Of a stretch of 64,000 nucleotides of DNA, positions 6,964-15,528 are shown one piece after another. Position 1 is the first letter of the stretch, and the number at the start of each line of letters is the position of its first letter. Origin of the DNA: Cyanobium sp. CZS25K. Its GTDB lineage: Bacteria; Cyanobacteriota; Cyanobacteriia; PCC-6307; Cyanobiaceae. A model generated the notes under the pieces. It did not search any database, was not told the DNA's origin, and was given only the letters and a program-made list of their open reading frames with translations. The stretch lies in NCBI GenBank assembly GCA_030373325.1, contig JAUCZB010000010.1:59858-123857 (forward strand). The letters run 5' to 3'. A program made the position numbers and the translations under genes.

Positions 6964-8523
6964 TTGAATCCCAGCAACAGGGCCCGGACTGACGTCGTGG
7001 TGGTGGGCGCCGGGATCGCCGGCCTCACGGCAGCGGCGTTGCTGGCCAAGCATGGGCTCCATGTGGAGCTCCTGGAAGCCCATCACCAGAGCGGCGGCTG
7101 CGCCGGCACCTTCCGGCGTGGGCCCTACGTGTTCGATGTGGGCGCCACCCAGGTGGCGGGGCTGGAGGAGGGGAACGGCATCCCGGCCGGCATCCACGCG
7201 CGGCTGTTCCGCCATCTGGGAGTGGCGCCACCAGCAGCCATGCCACTGGATCCGGGCTGCGTGGTGGATCTGGCCGATGGCCGCGAGCCGGTGTCGATCT
7301 GGCGCGACCCGGAGCGCTGGCGGCAGGAACGGCGGAGCCAGTTCCCCGGCAGTGAACGCTTCTGGGCCCTCTGTGATGCCCTGCACCGGGCCAACTGGGC
7401 CTTCGCCTCTCGGAATCCGGTGCTGCCGCCCCGCACCTGGTGGGATCTGGGTCAGCTGCTGGGGGCCCTGGGGCCGGCGAATCTGGCCAGCGGCCTGCTC
7501 ACCAAGGCCACCATGACCGACCTGCTGCAGCTCAGCGGCTGCGCCACCGACCGACGGCTGCGGCGCTTCCTCGACCTGCAGCTGAAGCTCTACTCCCAGG
7601 AGCCGGCCGACCGCACGGCGGCGCTCTACGGCGCCACGGTGCTGGCGATGGTGCAGGAGCCCCTGGGGCTGTGGCACCTGGAGGGTTCGATGCAGGCGCT
7701 CAGCGACTCCCTGGAGAAGGCCCTCTCGAAACACGGCGGCCGGCTGCGGCGGCTCCATCGCGTGCAACGCCTGCAGCCGCCGGAGCAACCGCGGGGTTCC
7801 TGGCGGATCACCGGACACTGCGGACCGGAGCGCCCCCGGGGGGGCCAGCCCCCGGCCGAGGACTTCCGCTTCGAGGCCTGCGACGTGGTGGTCACCCTGC
7901 CGCCCCAGACCCTGCCGGCTCTGCTGGGGGAAGCCCTGCCGGCCGGCTACCGCCGCCGGCTCGAAAACCTGCACGAGCCCAGCGGGGCTCTGGTGTTCTA
8001 CGGGGCCGTCGCGAGGGACAAGCTGCCACCGGAGGTCCCCAGCCATCTGCAGCTGGATGCGCAAGAGCCGGGTTCGCTGTTCGTCTCGATCAGCCAGGAC
8101 GGGGACGGCCGGGCCCCCGCCGGGCGGGCCACGGTGATCGCCAGCGTGTTCACCCCGTCCCGGCCCTGGTTCAGGGGGGAGGAGGCCGCCTATCAGGCCA
8201 GAAAGAACGAGGCGATGGCTGCCATCCAGAAGGGCCTGGAGCAGCCGCTGGGGGTAGGGGCTGGCGACTGGCTCCATGCGGAACTGGCCACCCCCCGGGG
8301 CTTCGCGGGCTGGACCGGCCGGCCCTGGGGCTACGTGGGTGGCCTTGGCCAGCACCCCAGCCGCTTCGGGCCCTTTGGCCTGGCCAGCCGCACCCCCTTG
8401 CCGGGCCTGTGGCTGTGCGGTGATGCCATCCACCCCGGGGAGGGCACGGCCGGGGTGAGCCTCTCGGCCCTGATGGCCTGCCGCCAGTTGCTGGCCGGGC
8501 GGGGGGTGGACCTGCGGCCCTGA
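6964..8523 (+). CDS. crtD: CrtD-type C-3',4' carotenoid desaturase (FAD-dependent)
   Basis: FAD-dependent amine-oxidase-like enzyme of the phytoene desaturase/CRTISO superfamily, about 519 residues. With the TTG start at 6964, VVVVGAGIAGLTAA places the dinucleotide-binding GxGxxG at residues 15-20, and the second acidic residue follows in VELLEAHHQSGGCAGTF. The segments FDVGATQVAGLE, FPGSERFWAL, FLDLQLKLYSQ and LWHLEGSMQALSD match my memory of cyanobacterial CrtD, which acts in myxoxanthophyll-type carotenoid synthesis. The C-terminal FAD motif is LWLCGDAIHPGEGTAGVSLS. The frame is open far upstream, but the only plausible initiator near the domain is TTG 6964; CTG codons further up cannot be excluded. 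CrtO- or CRTISO-like specificity is less likely. Confidence 0.8.
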   Translation: MNPSNRARTDVVVVGAGIAGLTAAALLAKHGLHVELLEAHHQSGGCAGTFRRGPYVFDVGATQVAGLEEGNGIPAGIHARLFRHLGVAPPAAMPLDPGCVVDLADGREPVSIWRDPERWRQERRSQFPGSERFWALCDALHRANWAFASRNPVLPPRTWWDLGQLLGALGPANLASGLLTKATMTDLLQLSGCATDRRLRRFLDLQLKLYSQEPADRTAALYGATVLAMVQEPLGLWHLEGSMQALSDSLEKALSKHGGRLRRLHRVQRLQPPEQPRGSWRITGHCGPERPRGGQPPAEDFRFEACDVVVTLPPQTLPALLGEALPAGYRRRLENLHEPSGALVFYGAVARDKLPPEVPSHLQLDAQEPGSLFVSISQDGDGRAPAGRATVIASVFTPSRPWFRGEEAAYQARKNEAMAAIQKGLEQPLGVGAGDWLHAELATPRGFAGWTGRPWGYVGGLGQHPSRFGPFGLASRTPLPGLWLCGDAIHPGEGTAGVSLSALMACRQLLAGRGVDLRP

Positions 8524-8549
8524 CCCACCCCCCCCAGGCCGGCGACGAC

Positions 8550-9485
8550 TCAGCTGACGCTGACGCGCACCACCCGGCCGCCGAGCCGCTGGACCCGCTG
8601 CAGGGCCTCGTTCATGCGGCCGTAGGGCACCCGCATCACATAGGAGCCGCTGCGCACCACCGCGTTGTTCACCAGCCCGGTGGCGGTGATGGTGGCCACC
8701 CGGCCACTGGCTGCGGTGGTGCCGCGAACACCGGCGGACACCACCAGGGCCTCTTCCCTGTGGCCGCGGGAGGGATCGGTGGGCTGACCGCTGCGCGTGA
8801 GCGGGCCATCGACGCTGGAGCCGCCTTGGCCCACGTTGGCCTGGAAGAAGGATTCACCGCTGAAGCGGGGACTCTTCACCGACACCGTCACGGCCCGATC
8901 CTGGTGCAGGGCCCGGCCCAGCTTGAAGCGGGTGCCGGCGCTGTCGCCCTTGACCGAGGCGGCCGCTCCCCCGGCCAGCTGCATCAGCCAGGAGAACTGC
9001 TGGCCCTGGTGACCGGCGGAATAGTCCCAGCCGTGGAGATAGGGCACCACATCGGAGCCGAAGCGCTCCTGGTACTCGGGGCTGTCGATGTAGGAGTCGA
9101 TCTCGGCGTCGTAGCCCTGCTCCTGCAGGATCGTGAAGTGGTGCAGCATCTCGGCCTTGTTGTGGGGAGCCCTGCCGAGGAGATGCTTGTGGTTGAGCTC
9201 GATGAAACGGTAGGGATTGCAGGATTCGAAGAAGCGGGAGCGATACAGGCCACTCCTGGCCAGGGTGCGCACGAATTCCTGCACGGTGAGATAACCGTTT
9301 CGAAACAGTGATTCCGCACCGACAAGGCGCTCATTCTGCATCACATACTGCTGGCCCAGAACCTGCTGATAGACGAGGCGGATGATGCTGTCACGATCCT
9401 GCGGGGAGGCTTTCGACCAGTTCTCCTTGTTGCGGTCATCCGCGAAACGCTCGATGCCAAGGGAGGGGGCTTGGACCAGGGCCAT
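8550..9485 (-). CDS. Phycobilisome rod linker polypeptide
   Basis: A 311-residue linker from ATG 9485 (MALVQAPSLG). Residues about 18-150 are a PBS-linker-poly domain, with the family segments LGQQYVM, ERLVGAESLFRNG, TVQEFVRTLARSGLYRSRFF, FIELNHKHLLGRAP and GYDAEIDSYIDSPEY. The C-terminal 60 residues are a CpcD-like domain beginning at YVMRVPYGRM and ending in the motif GGRVVRVSV. This arrangement is that of rod linkers of the CpcC/CpeC kind, which join phycocyanin or phycoerythrin hexamers. Which biliprotein it serves cannot be decided here, and it is not next to any cpc or cpe subunit gene. The frame continues for 29 codons upstream, but ATG 9485 gives the usual linker N-terminus. It is convergent with crtD. 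Confidence 0.9.
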   Translation of the reverse strand: MALVQAPSLGIERFADDRNKENWSKASPQDRDSIIRLVYQQVLGQQYVMQNERLVGAESLFRNGYLTVQEFVRTLARSGLYRSRFFESCNPYRFIELNHKHLLGRAPHNKAEMLHHFTILQEQGYDAEIDSYIDSPEYQERFGSDVVPYLHGWDYSAGHQGQQFSWLMQLAGGAAASVKGDSAGTRFKLGRALHQDRAVTVSVKSPRFSGESFFQANVGQGGSSVDGPLTRSGQPTDPSRGHREEALVVSAGVRGTTAASGRVATITATGLVNNAVVRSGSYVMRVPYGRMNEALQRVQRLGGRVVRVSVS

Positions 9486-9837
9486 GGTGGGTACGGCGGG
9501 AAGGGCAGAGAGAGGAGCATCACCCGGGGCGGGAGGCGCGGCGTCTTCCGGCAGGAAGCGGTGCAGGACCACGGAAGGGGAAAAATTCTGCGGAAGGCCG
9601 TGCCCACGGGCGATGTCAAGCAGGGATTCTTACCGAATCCAGAGACGGGCCACCAGGATCGTTACAGCCCTAAGCGCCTGCCCGTAGATCCATACATTCC
9701 TTCACCACGAAGGATGGAGAAACAGCAAGAAATGCTCATGAGGCCTTCTGCCCGAGTGCGGCGGCAAGGCGATCCCACTCATGCCCGGGGCGCAGGTGGC
9801 GCGAACGGCTCTGGAGCTGATTCGGGGACGCCGGCAT

Positions 9838-10143
9838 CTACTCGTCGCTGGGCAGCAGCACCAGGGTGTGGAGCCGGTCGGTGCCGAGATCATGGGTGAG
9901 GATCCACACCTGCAGGCCCCGGCCGAGATCGAAGACGCTGCGCAGAGAACCCTGCTGGCGATAGGCGGCGACGGTGTTGTCGCGGGCATCGCGGGCGTCC
10001 ACGTTGCCCCAGTCGCCCCGGCGATGGCGGGCCACCAGCCGCTGCAGGGTTTCACCATCCACCCATTCGCGCACCTCGGGACTGACATCGACCGGGCCGA
10101 TGGCGAGGCGGGCAGCCATGGGGGTCGTCAGGCGTTGATCCAT
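9838..10143 (-). CDS. Small conserved protein of unknown function
   Basis: From ATG 10143 the protein has 101 residues. It resembles a family often carried on mobile DNA, with the pattern LVARHRRGDWGNVD, then AYRQQG, then a beta-rich end with WILTHDL and LVLLP. Members are commonly of unknown function and sometimes mis-named as restriction subunits. A second ATG lies at 10119. No signal peptide or membrane segment. Some 350 bases separate it from the rod linker start, and this gap carries no recognised gene. Confidence 0.55.
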   Translation of the reverse strand: MDQRLTTPMAARLAIGPVDVSPEVREWVDGETLQRLVARHRRGDWGNVDARDARDNTVAAYRQQGSLRSVFDLGRGLQVWILTHDLGTDRLHTLVLLPSDE

Positions 10144-10385
10144 GTTATGGGGAGCTCGCGCTTCCCGGCGCCCCTGGGTCCGTCCCATGCCCGATCGTTC
10201 CAGGCATGGCTGGTCTGGCTCCAGGATCAGCCCACCCACAGGCGGTTCCAAGCCTTAGTCCCAGGTCCGGAGAAGCACTTCGATCCCGAGAGGTGCTGGC
10301 CGCGGCAAGCGCCGCGGCTTGAAACCCAGCGCCAATCCGGCCGGGGCCCTGGCGGGTATCTCCTGCACCGACCGCTTCCCCTCCG

Positions 10386-11099
10386 ATGCGACTGCCGCGA
10401 AACCTCACCACGCCAGCCGCCAGGGTGGCCACCGGGGCCAGCCTCCTGGCGATACCGCTGATCGCGACGGCCCTCCTTACCCGCCTGGGTGTCTCCCGTG
10501 TGGCTGCAGCGGCTCTCCCTGATCCGGCCACCGGCTTCGCCCTGGCGGCCGGCCCCCGCGCCACGGCCACGGCCACGGCCGTGCTGGCGGGGGGCTGCTT
10601 CTGGGGGATGGAGGCGGTGTTCGAGCACGTCGAAGGCGTCAGCGAGGTGGTGACGGGCTACGCGGGCGGCCCGGCGGCCACGGCCGACTACGAACAGGTG
10701 AGCGGCGGCGACACCGGCCACGCCGAAGGCATCCGGATCACCTATGACCCGGCCCGGGTGAGCTACGGCCAGCTGCTGAAGGTGTTCTTCGCGGTCGCCC
10801 ACGATCCCACCGAGCTGAACCGTCAGGGGCCGGACGTGGGCAGCCAGTACCGTTCGGCGATCTTCCCCACCGACCCGGAACAGCGCCGGGTGGCCACGGC
10901 CTACATCGCCCAGCTGAACCGCGCCGGCGTGCTGCCGCGGCCGATCGCCACCACGGTGGAGGTCTGGCCGGGCTTCACGCCTGCCGAGCCTTACCACCAG
11001 GACTTCGTCGCTCGCAACCCGAACCATCCCTACGTGGTGGTCCACGACAAGCCCAAGGTGGCCCGGCTGCAGGCGCAGTTCCCGGGGTTGTCCCGCTGA
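10386..11099 (+). CDS. msrA: Peptide-methionine (S)-S-oxide reductase with exported N-terminus
   Basis: Repairs oxidised methionine. The catalytic motif GCFWGME is at residues 70-76 with Cys71, and GYAGG, the HDPTELNRQG loop and YRSAIF follow in normal order. Residues 1-42 form a basic then hydrophobic N-terminus, suggesting export to the periplasm or thylakoid lumen or a membrane anchor; a repeated Ala-Thr linker (encoded by CCACGG repeats near 10561) joins it to the enzyme. Apart from Cys71 the protein has no other cysteine, so it lacks resolving cysteines and would need an external thiol for recycling. A glutaredoxin-domain gene lies convergent 12 bases away. Confidence 0.92.
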   Translation: MRLPRNLTTPAARVATGASLLAIPLIATALLTRLGVSRVAAAALPDPATGFALAAGPRATATATAVLAGGCFWGMEAVFEHVEGVSEVVTGYAGGPAATADYEQVSGGDTGHAEGIRITYDPARVSYGQLLKVFFAVAHDPTELNRQGPDVGSQYRSAIFPTDPEQRRVATAYIAQLNRAGVLPRPIATTVEVWPGFTPAEPYHQDFVARNPNHPYVVVHDKPKVARLQAQFPGLSR

Positions 11100-11111
11100 T
11101 GGGGAGCCGGC

Positions 11112-11744
11112 TCAGCGCAGATGGTCGAGGGCGCCGCGGCCGTGCAGATCGGCCAGGGCGTCGTAGCCGCCGATGGGCTGACCATCGATGAACACCTGGG
11201 GCATCGAGCGGCGGCCGCTGCGTTCGGCGATCGCCTGAAGCTCGTCCTCGGCCTCGACCCTCTGCACCACGTGGGGAATGCCGAGGGTGCGCAGCATGCG
11301 CAGGGCCCGGGCCGAAAAGGGACAGCCGCTGCGCACGGCGATCTCCACCCGGGGCTGCCCGGAAACCACAGAGACCGCCGGCCGGGCCGCTGCGGCCGAG
11401 GGCTCCCGGGGCGTACCGGTCGGCAGGAAACCCACCAGCAGGTCGGCGCCCCTGAGCACCAGGCTGCCGTGCTCGAGGTGGCCGCCCCACACCTGGCAGT
11501 CGCCGTCGGAAAGGCTCAGGTGCAGGTGCACCCCCTTGGGCGCCACGGTGCCCTGCAGGGTGATGATCTCCAGATGGCCCTGCAGCACGGTGGGTTCGGC
11601 CAGGCCAGGGCACTGGAACGCTGCCTGGGAGAGGTCGCCGACGACACCAAGCACGAACCCCGAGGCCCCAGCCTCGCTGGCCACCTGCTCGAGGCTGGCC
11701 CGCAGATCAGTCCCCGGGCCGAGATGCAGCGGCAGTGGATGCAT
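11112..11744 (-). CDS. DUF296/PPC domain fused to glutaredoxin
   Basis: Two-domain protein of 210 residues. Residues 1-125 are a PPC (DUF296) domain, with the characteristic GVHLHLSLSD...GGHL motif at 71-90; the family forms trimers and in plants sits next to AT-hooks, while bacterial roles are unclear. Residues 130-210 are a glutaredoxin with CPFS at 141-144, so a monothiol-type active site, and the glutathione-binding segment SMPQVFIDGQPIGGYDAL at 180-197. The fusion suggests a redox-regulated PPC module or a targeted glutaredoxin. It is convergent with the single-cysteine MsrA gene. It is followed leftward by nothing on the same strand. Confidence 0.85.
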   Translation of the reverse strand: MHPLPLHLGPGTDLRASLEQVASEAGASGFVLGVVGDLSQAAFQCPGLAEPTVLQGHLEIITLQGTVAPKGVHLHLSLSDGDCQVWGGHLEHGSLVLRGADLLVGFLPTGTPREPSAAAARPAVSVVSGQPRVEIAVRSGCPFSARALRMLRTLGIPHVVQRVEAEDELQAIAERSGRRSMPQVFIDGQPIGGYDALADLHGRGALDHLR

Positions 11745-11768
11745 GGCGGGACGGGGGGCGGCAGGCGG

Positions 11769-12338
11769 TCAAGGTAAGTCCGGACCCTCCGCCGCCAGCG
11801 GCATGAACCGGCAGCGCAGCAGCGCCTGGGCCTCATCGGGCAGACCCAGGAAACGATCCAGCCATGGATCACCACACGGTGCGATCGTGCCCACCCCCAC
11901 CAGCACCGCCCGGCCCTCGCCATCGAGTGGCTCTCCCCTGCCGCTGTGGCGCCGGCCCTGCACGGAGCCGGTGCTGAGTGTCGTGTCGACGATCAGGTCG
12001 GGAGCTCGGTAGAGAGCGCCGATGGCGAAGCGGAACCGGGCGCGGAACCGCAGCGAGATCACCCCGGTGGCGGCGTCGATCGTGCCCTCGAGCTGCCGGG
12101 GGTGAATCGAGATCGACAAACCCGGCGGCAAGGGCAGGCCCAGGAAACGGGTACTGCGCCCGTCGAGCGGCGGGATGATCAGGCTGGCGGGATCAAAACA
12201 AAGGGCCTGCGCCCCCGGGGCACCGGCCTCGGCGAGCCGCCCCGCGCCCCGGCCGCCGCTGGCGTCGTAACGGAAGCGGGGATAGGCCGCGATCGCCAGG
12301 CTGCAGCCGGCCAGAGTGTGAAGAGACAGTTCACTCAT
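11769..12338 (-). CDS. Conserved protein of unknown function
   Basis: A 189-residue protein without membrane segments or a signal peptide, rich in beta-strand-like sequence. Recognisable stretches include SLHTLAGCSLAIAAYPRFRYDA at the start, a central ISLRFRARFRFAIGALYRAP and a C-terminal DEAQALLRCRFMPL. I do not recognise the family, although it looks like proteins conserved in picocyanobacteria. The start overlaps the end of the MscS gene by eight bases, so it is probably the second gene of that leftward operon, and the DUF296-glutaredoxin gene begins 25 bases beyond its stop. Confidence 0.6.
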   Translation of the reverse strand: MSELSLHTLAGCSLAIAAYPRFRYDASGGRGAGRLAEAGAPGAQALCFDPASLIIPPLDGRSTRFLGLPLPPGLSISIHPRQLEGTIDAATGVISLRFRARFRFAIGALYRAPDLIVDTTLSTGSVQGRRHSGRGEPLDGEGRAVLVGVGTIAPCGDPWLDRFLGLPDEAQALLRCRFMPLAAEGPDLP

Positions 12339-14520
12339 GCAGCTGGATCTCCGACTGGGTGGGGTAGGGGATCACGATCCCTTCGGCGGCAAACAGGACC
12401 AGCAGGGCCCGGTTGAGGCGGCCCACCTCATCCTTGAACGCCACATAGGTGGGCTGGGAGGAGCGGTAGTCGTAGGTGAAGTCGTAACTGAAGTCGCTGA
12501 TGGCCATCAGGCGGCAGGAACGGAAGGTCGCCAGCGGTTCGCGGTCGAACAGGCCGGCGATCAATTCCGGAATGCGCTGCAGTTGCTCCGGGGTGGTGTG
12601 GTAGGCCACACCGATCACCATGCGAGACCTGAGCACCTGATCGAGAAGCTGACGCAAACGCAGCAAGACCGCCTCCCTCAAGGTGAGGTAGTCGGTCCAG
12701 TTGGGGGCCTGAATCCGGCCGCAACAGCGCAACAGCAGCTCTTCATCCTGCGAAACCTGGTCGAGAAACACCTGCGCGCTCGTCAATCCCTGCAGCGCAG
12801 CCAGAAACGAGCGGCTGTAATGCAACAGATCATCCAACTGTTCGGGGCTGAGATCTCCGGGCAGGGGCAGGTGCAGCTCAAAGACGTGCAACACGGAATC
12901 CGGGGAAAAGCCCGCTCGCAGGGAGTAGTTCACGATCGTCTCTTCATCCACGATCGAGTTGGGGATGGTGATGCGACTTTCGTGAGTCTGCAGCTCCAGG
13001 GAACGCAAACCGATCTTGGTGACGAAGCCCAGATTGGCGCCAATGCGACAGAACTCTCCCACCCGCAGCGGACGGTCGGTCTGAATGGATAACCCAGCGA
13101 ACAGATTGCCCAGCAGCTTGGAGGCCCCCAGGCCAATGGCCAGGCCAGGAACGGCGGAAAAGGCGAGAACCGTGGAGGCCGGCAACCCCAGCAGAATCAG
13201 CAGCCGGTACATCAGGGAGATGCCGATGATGGCGCCCAGCACACGGCACACGGGCATCACAAGATTGCTGATACGACTCAACTGCAGTTCGTTGCGTTTC
13301 CCCCGCAGAATCGTGATCCATTCCGAAAGGCTGCGGCCAAGCGCCTCCATCAGCAGGAAACTGAACACACCCGCCCAGGTGAAGTAGATGGAATAAAACA
13401 GGTAGGTCAGCACCAACAGGGGCATGCCCGTCACGTTGACGTACTGATCCATCAGCACTTCCACCAGGCGGGTGATGGGCAGGGAGACACCGGCCAGCAA
13501 CACCCGGTGCCAGGCAATGTTGTCGACCTGCCAGCTCTCAATCGGTTTCAGAAGCCCCCTGTCGGCCCCATAGCTCAGGCGATAGGTACCGAGCAAGGCG
13601 AACACCAGTCGAACCTGGACGACGAGATAGACCGCCAGTGAAAGCAAGCCAACCAGAATCTGGAAAACGGTCTGGTCCAAGAAATGGGACTCCAGCAACT
13701 TCAGGCGGAAGCCCCTGGGAATCATCAAGTACCACTTGGGCGCCAGGATGTGGCCAGGCTTGAGGCTGAAGTCGTCATAGATAGATGGCGTCAGCAAGGC
13801 CGAGGCATCTTCCCCTGATGCCACCAGATCATTGATTTCTGCGTAGAGGCTGGGGATCTGTGCCACCGTGGAGGCAGAAAAGATGAAACCGCGATCGCGC
13901 CCACCCCCAGAAATTTCATCCTTCAAGGTGATGGAGGATCCTGGAATGGTCCAGCTGGCGCTGGAAATCACCCGAGTCTCGTTCAGCTTCTTCATCCCAG
14001 CCACATCAGGGATGTCGAAGGGCTTGCGGCTGTGGGTGAAGACATAATCCAGAATGACTTTCAGCTTCAGGGCATACTCCTCGGCAAAATCAGCTCGAAT
14101 GCTCTCGGGGATCCCGCTCACATCCAGGGCCTTCACCGCTTCCTGGAAGTAGCTGCTGATCTCCTCCAGCTCCTGCTTCACCGGCGCCGGCCAGAACAGC
14201 CCTGGCGTTCGGGTGGCGGTGGCATCGATCCGGGCGAGATCACGGCTCACCTGGGCCATCACCACATAGAAGTTGAGCAGGGTCGCGCGCGGGCTGTCGC
14301 CGACCACCTGATTGAGGGGAGCATCCGTCCATTGCTGCTGCACGTCCAGCAGCTGGGGATGAAATGGCTGGCGCTCCAGGGGCACGTAGGCCGCTGCGCG
14401 CACGGACACGGGCGCGGGCTCAGCCCCTTGCCCTGCCGAGAGAGCTGCCGGCGAGAGGCCCATCAGCGGGAGCAGCAAGGCGATCAGGAACGCCAGCAGC
14501 GGACGGATCAGTCGGGGCAC
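12331..14520 (-). CDS. MscS-family mechanosensitive channel, long form
   Basis: A 729-residue membrane protein. With GTG 14520 the N-terminus is a signal peptide (PRLIRPLLAFLIALLLPL, ending near ALSAG). A long extracytoplasmic region follows (about 30-330), then membrane segments between about 330 and 490. The pore helix and beta domain are recognisable at about 455-490 (GLGASKLLGNLFAGLSIQ, then RPLRVGEFC) and further on in THESRITIPNS. The C-terminal domain follows. Such channels release solutes on hypo-osmotic shock; the large periplasmic domain suggests regulation. The frame is open upstream of 14520, but only this GTG gives a signal peptide. Confidence 0.85.
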   Translation of the reverse strand: MPRLIRPLLAFLIALLLPLMGLSPAALSAGQGAEPAPVSVRAAAYVPLERQPFHPQLLDVQQQWTDAPLNQVVGDSPRATLLNFYVVMAQVSRDLARIDATATRTPGLFWPAPVKQELEEISSYFQEAVKALDVSGIPESIRADFAEEYALKLKVILDYVFTHSRKPFDIPDVAGMKKLNETRVISSASWTIPGSSITLKDEISGGGRDRGFIFSASTVAQIPSLYAEINDLVASGEDASALLTPSIYDDFSLKPGHILAPKWYLMIPRGFRLKLLESHFLDQTVFQILVGLLSLAVYLVVQVRLVFALLGTYRLSYGADRGLLKPIESWQVDNIAWHRVLLAGVSLPITRLVEVLMDQYVNVTGMPLLVLTYLFYSIYFTWAGVFSFLLMEALGRSLSEWITILRGKRNELQLSRISNLVMPVCRVLGAIIGISLMYRLLILLGLPASTVLAFSAVPGLAIGLGASKLLGNLFAGLSIQTDRPLRVGEFCRIGANLGFVTKIGLRSLELQTHESRITIPNSIVDEETIVNYSLRAGFSPDSVLHVFELHLPLPGDLSPEQLDDLLHYSRSFLAALQGLTSAQVFLDQVSQDEELLLRCCGRIQAPNWTDYLTLREAVLLRLRQLLDQVLRSRMVIGVAYHTTPEQLQRIPELIAGLFDREPLATFRSCRLMAISDFSYDFTYDYRSSQPTYVAFKDEVGRLNRALLVLFAAEGIVIPYPTQSEIQLHE

Positions 14521-14606
14521 ATGGAAGCCACGGCACGTCTCCCGAATGATGGCAGGCCTTTCCTGGAACTCCAGCGACCGGTCATTCCCGCGGCGCGGGT
14601 GGCGGC

Positions 14607-15428
14607 TCAGCCTGCCGGCAGCACCTGGCGGTAGCCGTTCGCCTCGCACACCCGCAGGGGGGTGGCGAACAGGGCACTGAGGGGGGCGTCCTGGAGCAGG
14701 GCGTCGGTGGGACCGTCGCCCACCACGCGGCCCTCATGCAGCAGCACGCAACGGCGGATCTCCGGGAGGATCGCCTCGATCTGGTGGGTCACCAGCAGCA
14801 GGGTGGTACCGGCGCGCGCCAGGTCGCGCAGAATCGCCAGCAGCTGGTGTTTCGCACGCAGGTCGAGACCATTGGTGGGTTCATCCAGCACCAGCACCTG
14901 GGGCCCGTGCACCAGGGCCCGGGCCAGCAGCAGGCGGCGCCGCTGGCCGTCGGAGAGCTGGGCGTAGGGGCGTTCCACCAGATCGGCCAGACCCAGCTGC
15001 TCCATCAGCTCCGCCACCCGCCCGCGCTGGACGGCGGTGGCCACCTGGCTCCGGCCGATCCCCACCGAGCCGAAAAAGCCCGAGAGCACCACATCGACGG
15101 CGGGCACCCGCCCGACATAACCGGCCTGCAGATCCTGGGACACCAGGCCGATCCGGCCGCGCAGCTCCCAGAGATTGACCGTTTCGCTGCCGAAGATCCG
15201 CAAGGAGGAGCCCGGCTTCACCACCGGGTAGAGCTCACGGCTGAGCAGTTTCACCAGGGAACTCTTGCCGGAGCCGTTGGGGCCGAGCACCACGGTGTGT
15301 TCGCCGCTGTGCAGCCGCAGGGAGAGATCCTCGAACACGCGGCGGGGGCCCAGCCAGGCCTCGACCGCCTGGAGTTCGAGGTAGGGGGCGGGCTGGGCCA
15401 TGGCGGCCATCATGGCCAGGAAGGGCAA
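14607..15428 (-). CDS. Stand-alone ABC transporter ATP-binding protein
   Basis: A 273-residue ATPase: Walker A GPNGSGKSS at 49-57, Q-loop in GLVSQDLQ, signature LSDGQRRR (aspartate in place of the usual glycine), Walker B VLVLDEPTNGLDL and switch histidine in LLVTHQIEAI. The sequence around NLWELRGRIGLVSQDLQ resembles ModF/YlmA-type ATPases that lack their own permease, and no permease gene is adjacent. The usual start could be the ATG at 15428 or one of the nearby ATGs (15413, 15410, 15401). The substrate is unknown. It precedes the MscS gene on the same strand with an 86-base gap. Confidence 0.85.
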   Translation of the reverse strand: MPFLAMMAAMAQPAPYLELQAVEAWLGPRRVFEDLSLRLHSGEHTVVLGPNGSGKSSLVKLLSRELYPVVKPGSSLRIFGSETVNLWELRGRIGLVSQDLQAGYVGRVPAVDVVLSGFFGSVGIGRSQVATAVQRGRVAELMEQLGLADLVERPYAQLSDGQRRRLLLARALVHGPQVLVLDEPTNGLDLRAKHQLLAILRDLARAGTTLLLVTHQIEAILPEIRRCVLLHEGRVVGDGPTDALLQDAPLSALFATPLRVCEANGYRQVLPAG

Positions 15429-15528
15429 AGCTCAGCCAATTCCGATCCACTCCCGCAGAAGCTGCAGGGGCTGCTGTTCCCAGGGCCAGGCCCGCATCGG
15501 AGCAAGACCGATGGCAGAGGCGCTTCGA

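Noticed and set aside
9614..9619. TTGACA (leftward) upstream of the rod linker gene
   Set aside because: It lies about 130 bases from the start codon and has no -10 box at normal spacing.
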